From the NCBI GenBank assembly GCA_964627805.1, contig CAZVLA010000023.1, positions 1 to 64,000 of the forward strand: a stretch of 64,000 nt of DNA. Reading direction: 5' to 3'. Positions 60,974 to 64,000 of this stretch are shown here, piece by piece. Source of the stretch: CAZAMI01 sp964627805. GTDB taxonomy: Archaea; Thermoproteota; Thermoprotei_A; Sulfolobales; NBVN01. The notes under the pieces are model-generated. The model did not search any database. It was not told the origin of the DNA and saw nothing but the letters and a program-made list of their open reading frames with translations. Position numbers and translations under genes: made by a program. Numbering within the stretch: position 1 is the stretch's first letter; the number at the start of each line of letters is the position of its first letter.

Positions 60974-61870
60974 ATGAAGTTAATTAGTGTTGAAGTATTC
61001 GTGATATCACTCACGATTCTAGTAAGTATTTCATTTGCTTCAATATTCGTACTACTAGCTAATGCTCCAGCACCAGTATGTGCTTTCTGGAGGTTACTGA
61101 TATCTACATCAATACTAGCTACTGCATTAGCCGTTAAGGGCGGTTTAGGTGGTGTCGCTAACGTACTGAGGAACCCTAAGTACCTAGTACTTACGATAGC
61201 CTCAGGTACTGCATTAGCTACTCACTTCCTCCTATGGATGGAGTCGCTATTCTATGTCTCAGTAGCTGTTAGCGTAACGATAGTTGTTTCATACCCTCTA
61301 TTTAATCTACTGATTGATTACTTACTACTTAAGGAGAGATTGAGGATCACTCAAGTAGTTGCGTTACTCACGGGCTTCACGGCCATAGCCCTCTTCATGA
61401 GTCCTAGAGTATCCGGTGTTAGGAGTATTTACGGGGTAGTACTAGCACTTACGGGTGCCTTAGCTGCTTCAGCATACTTCAGTATTGGTAGGGTATTGAG
61501 GAGGTTTGAGGGGACTCTAGAGTATGCAGTAACGGTTTACGGAGTAGCTACTGCGGTACTCCTAACCTATAACTTAGTAACTTCTACAGACTTCATACAC
61601 TACGGTATTAAATCCTACATGTACTTCGTACTACTAGCTGTAGTACCCATGATTGGTGGTCACACACTCATGAATTACTTACTTAAGTACATGAAGTCAA
61701 GTACGGTCACCTCAATAGCCCTAGGTGAGCCAGTAGGTGCTAGTATACTAGCTTACTTAATACTTAATCAGTACGTAACACCTACTCAAGCACTCCTAAT
61801 GACCGTAGTAATTACCTCAATACTCATCATAGTTAGGGAGGAGGTTAGGAGCGGCTCTAACCTACCTTAG
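60974..61870 (+). CDS. EamA/DMT-family transporter
   Basis: A 298-residue membrane protein with about ten helices in two EamA repeats: SISFASIFVLLANAPAPVCAFWR near 17-40, then YPLFNLLIDYLLLKERL near 107 and ALGEPVGASILAYLILNQY near 254. This is typical of drug/metabolite exporters, often for amino acids or purines. The start is ATG. The 3' end overlaps the convergent MFS gene by 14 bases. Confidence 0.85.
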   Translation: MKLISVEVFVISLTILVSISFASIFVLLANAPAPVCAFWRLLISTSILATALAVKGGLGGVANVLRNPKYLVLTIASGTALATHFLLWMESLFYVSVAVSVTIVVSYPLFNLLIDYLLLKERLRITQVVALLTGFTAIALFMSPRVSGVRSIYGVVLALTGALAASAYFSIGRVLRRFEGTLEYAVTVYGVATAVLLTYNLVTSTDFIHYGIKSYMYFVLLAVVPMIGGHTLMNYLLKYMKSSTVTSIALGEPVGASILAYLILNQYVTPTQALLMTVVITSILIIVREEVRSGSNLP

Positions 61871-63065
61871 CCTCAACCCTAGCCCTAACCTCACTACTAA
61901 CTACTGCCGTAGCTATGAATACCGTAGCTGACGCTACTATGAAGGGTATGTGGGGGTTAATTGATGCTAGGAAGCCAGCTACTGCAGGTCCTGCAATGCA
62001 TAGTAACCTCCTAATACCTGATATAGCACCTAATACCTCACCCCTCCTCTCCTTAGGTATGTTAGCGAATAGCGTATCCATGAGGTAGGGATCCATTAGT
62101 GCGTACCCGAGCGACTCAATAAGAGCTACTCCTAAAGCAATGAGGACTAACTCCGTAAACCCGAGTATTAAGTCGCCTATAGCTATTAGTGACATACCCG
62201 TAATGACTAGTAAGTAACCCTTCCTAGGGCTTAATCTAAGCATGTAGAGTGAAGCTACGACGACGGGTAAGCTAGCTAATGCTTCGTAGAGGGCCATCGA
62301 GAGTAGGGGGTTCCTAGCTATATTCATGAATAGGTAAGTAAGGGCTATAGTCGGTGTTAACTCAGTACCTAACCCTAGGAGTAGTAAAGCTAAAACAACC
62401 CTAACTAACCCCCTAGGTACTCCCCTACCTAAGCCACCACCCCCACCAACACCTAACTTCCTCCTACCTATACTAGGTACTATAACTAACGCTAAAGCAC
62501 CTAAAGCGAAGGAAGTTATTGAGAAGGCAATGACGGAGCTTATCTGATCCTTGAGGCTTAATGAAGATATGAGTAGACCAATAAGTGGGTAAGTAATTAA
62601 TTGAGACGCGAACGGTATTAAGTTATGGATCATGAATGCCTTCTCACGCCTATCCTCCGGGTAGGCGTCGTACTCGTACACAGGATAAACTACGTAGAGA
62701 CCCCTAGCTAACCTCTCTATAACAGCAGCAGTAACTACTAAAGCAACTAACCTCATTAAGAACCCCTCATAGTAAATCATGTATGAAGTACCCTCAATGA
62801 AGCATATTAAGGCCATAACCTTAACAGGGTCTGCGTAGTCTAGGTACCTACCTATTAAGTAGTTAATACCTGCAGCACAAGCTGAGGCTAAACTAATTAT
62901 GGCCCCAGCTTCAGCAACACTAATACCTACCCTAAGCATTAGGTACGGTACGAGGATCCATATGAATAGTGGTGGAGTCGTTAGTGTCATGTAGATTATG
63001 TACCTACGTGCGGCCTTAGGGAGTGACTTCCACTCATTAATGAGTAGCTTAAGCAATGAAATCAC
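61857..63065 (-). CDS. Major facilitator superfamily transporter
   Basis: A 402-residue membrane protein with about 12 hydrophobic helices and a Gly-rich cytoplasmic central loop (VGGGGGLGRGVPRG near 205). The loop after helix 2 (RYLDYADPVKVM) is a weak MFS motif A. The substrate is unknown. The start is GTG. It lies 114 bases from the herA end and may be an independent unit. Confidence 0.75.
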   Translation of the reverse strand: MISLLKLLINEWKSLPKAARRYIIYMTLTTPPLFIWILVPYLMLRVGISVAEAGAIISLASACAAGINYLIGRYLDYADPVKVMALICFIEGTSYMIYYEGFLMRLVALVVTAAVIERLARGLYVVYPVYEYDAYPEDRREKAFMIHNLIPFASQLITYPLIGLLISSLSLKDQISSVIAFSITSFALGALALVIVPSIGRRKLGVGGGGGLGRGVPRGLVRVVLALLLLGLGTELTPTIALTYLFMNIARNPLLSMALYEALASLPVVVASLYMLRLSPRKGYLLVITGMSLIAIGDLILGFTELVLIALGVALIESLGYALMDPYLMDTLFANIPKERRGEVLGAISGIRRLLCIAGPAVAGFLASINPHIPFIVASATVFIATAVVSSEVRARVEAKVG

Positions 63066-63179
63066 CTTAAGTAATTACTTAAGTAATTAGTGAGTTACTA
63101 ATGCATTAACTACCTTAATTCACTAAGGTCAAGCCTAAAGCACCTAAGGGACCTAATTACGTGTAGTTAAAAAGCTTTA

Positions 63180-64000
63180 CTAACCATTAATTCCCAACTC
63201 ATCATAGACGTTACTACCTGATGAGCTTAACTCCCTAAACACCCACTCCCTCCACTCCTTATGAGCCTCAATATCCTCACCAGCCTCCTTCTTAACCTTA
63301 TCAACCTTAACTAGAGCTGGTATTGGGGTCATTAACCCGAGGACGACAGCCTCACCTACGTTTAGTGATGGGAGTAGTGCTAGGAGCTCATCAGATAGGG
63401 TCTCACTAGCTGCCTGTACGTACCTCTGGTCTTGAGGCTCTACTAACCTAAGTATTATCTTATTGTTCGTCTGTGATAGTGCGTCCTCATCAACGTTCTT
63501 AGGTCTCTGACTAACTAGGCATAACCCTAACCCGAACTTCCTACCCTCCCTAGCAACCCTAGCAACTACCTCCTTAGTTAATGTACTTCTATTCCTAGGT
63601 ATTAGTACGTGAGCCTCCTCAATAACCGTTAAGACAGGTACTGGGTAACCCTTACCACACACCCTAAACCTCTTCCTACTCTCGAGGAGCCTCCTTAAGT
63701 AGTGGGAGGTTATTACGTCAGCTACCTCCTCACCCACACTACCTAACTTAATTACGTTAGCGTACCCAGGCTTAACGACTGCTTCTAAGTCTATCGGTGC
63801 TTCAGGTGATAGTACGATGCCCCAGTACCTATCTCTTAAGTCGTAGAGCTTGAGTAGGAGGTCAATGACTGATGACTTATCCTTACCGCTTATCTTAACC
63901 TCCTTAACCTCACCACCCCTAACCTCCCTGTACTTACCCGTGCTTAGGATCCTCTCAACCTCCTCAATGAGTAAGTCGAAGAACTTCTCTAACTCCCTAC
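63180..64000 (-). CDS. herA: HerA-type DNA translocase, partial (5' end outside window)
   Basis: C-terminal part of a HerA/FtsK-superfamily helicase that works with NurA and Mre11-Rad50 in end resection. The frame stays open to the window edge, so the N-terminal domain and Walker A lie beyond it. Visible are Walker B VLTVIEEAHVLIP, the VSQRPKNVDEDALSQTNNKI block (sensor and arginine-finger region), and EPQDQRYVQAAS. The 3' end is complete. It is separated from mre11-rad50 by 7 kb and is on the opposite strand. Confidence 0.9.
   Translation of the reverse strand, partial: RELEKFFDLLIEEVERILSTGKYREVRGGEVKEVKISGKDKSSVIDLLLKLYDLRDRYWGIVLSPEAPIDLEAVVKPGYANVIKLGSVGEEVADVITSHYLRRLLESRKRFRVCGKGYPVPVLTVIEEAHVLIPRNRSTLTKEVVARVAREGRKFGLGLCLVSQRPKNVDEDALSQTNNKIILRLVEPQDQRYVQAASETLSDELLALLPSLNVGEAVVLGLMTPIPALVKVDKVKKEAGEDIEAHKEWREWVFRELSSSGSNVYDELGING

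Overview
This window looks like the chromosome of a thermophilic archaeon of the crenarchaeal (Thermoproteota) type. The evidence is archaeal-style genes and signals: TATA boxes about 25 bases ahead of leaderless starts, many GTG and TTG starts, a SpoVT/AbrB-PhoU regulator, tungsten aldehyde:ferredoxin oxidoreductase, a fused 2-oxoacid:ferredoxin oxidoreductase, Mre11-Rad50, HerA, KaiC-like ATPases, a Get3-like ATPase and C/D box guide RNAs. I cannot fix the genus. Gene packing is dense, with many 1-4 base overlaps. Codon use is strongly skewed to TTA/CTA Leu, GTA Val, AGT Ser, AGG Arg and GGT Gly.

Layout. 1-10 kb: M29-type aminopeptidase, PhoU regulator, AOR plus an abutting methyltransferase, NAD synthetase divergent from a nitrilase-family amidase, then Maf, PHP and HAD hydrolases. 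9.5-16 kb: a lone CARF-wHTH (Csa3-like) regulator, a CstA-type transporter, a Get3-like operon and a tandem KaiC-like ATPase with an overlapping small gene. 16.6-21.4 kb (minus): a five-gene unit with an ABC transporter, an anchored ectodomain protein, a membrane-bound ArsR-like regulator and a Thr/Ser-rich exported protein. 21.7-27.7 kb: a possible 40-residue ORF, a four-cluster ferredoxin-like protein with a flavin reductase, a membrane protein, Upp, CysS and a TauE/DUF1634 pair. 27.7-31 kb (minus): a trio of Trp/Tyr/Pro-rich small proteins, a second tandem KaiC-like ATPase and a biotin-ligase-like protein lacking the usual active-site motifs.

31-47.8 kb: Lrp/AsnC regulator, solute symporter, lone hisD, CPA2 antiporter plus CBS protein, small enzymes, an Mrp ATPase with a kinase-like protein, an ABC-class ATPase, a secreted beta-propeller protein and 2-oxoacid:ferredoxin oxidoreductase. 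48-64 kb: a membrane-tethered wHTH protein with a Thr-rich ectodomain, nadA-nadC-nadX, mre11-rad50, an HD hydrolase, two exported proteins (one a PAP-like phosphoesterase), two transporters and the 3' part of herA, cut by the window end.

Themes. Quinolinate-route NAD synthesis is present in two places (nadA-nadC-nadX and nadE). Redox metabolism is ferredoxin-based. Several exported or membrane sensors carry cytoplasmic DNA-binding domains. Two good C/D box sRNA candidates lie in gaps between genes, and one has a guide complementary to a conserved 23S rRNA stretch. No tRNA, rRNA, CRISPR array or insertion sequence was seen.
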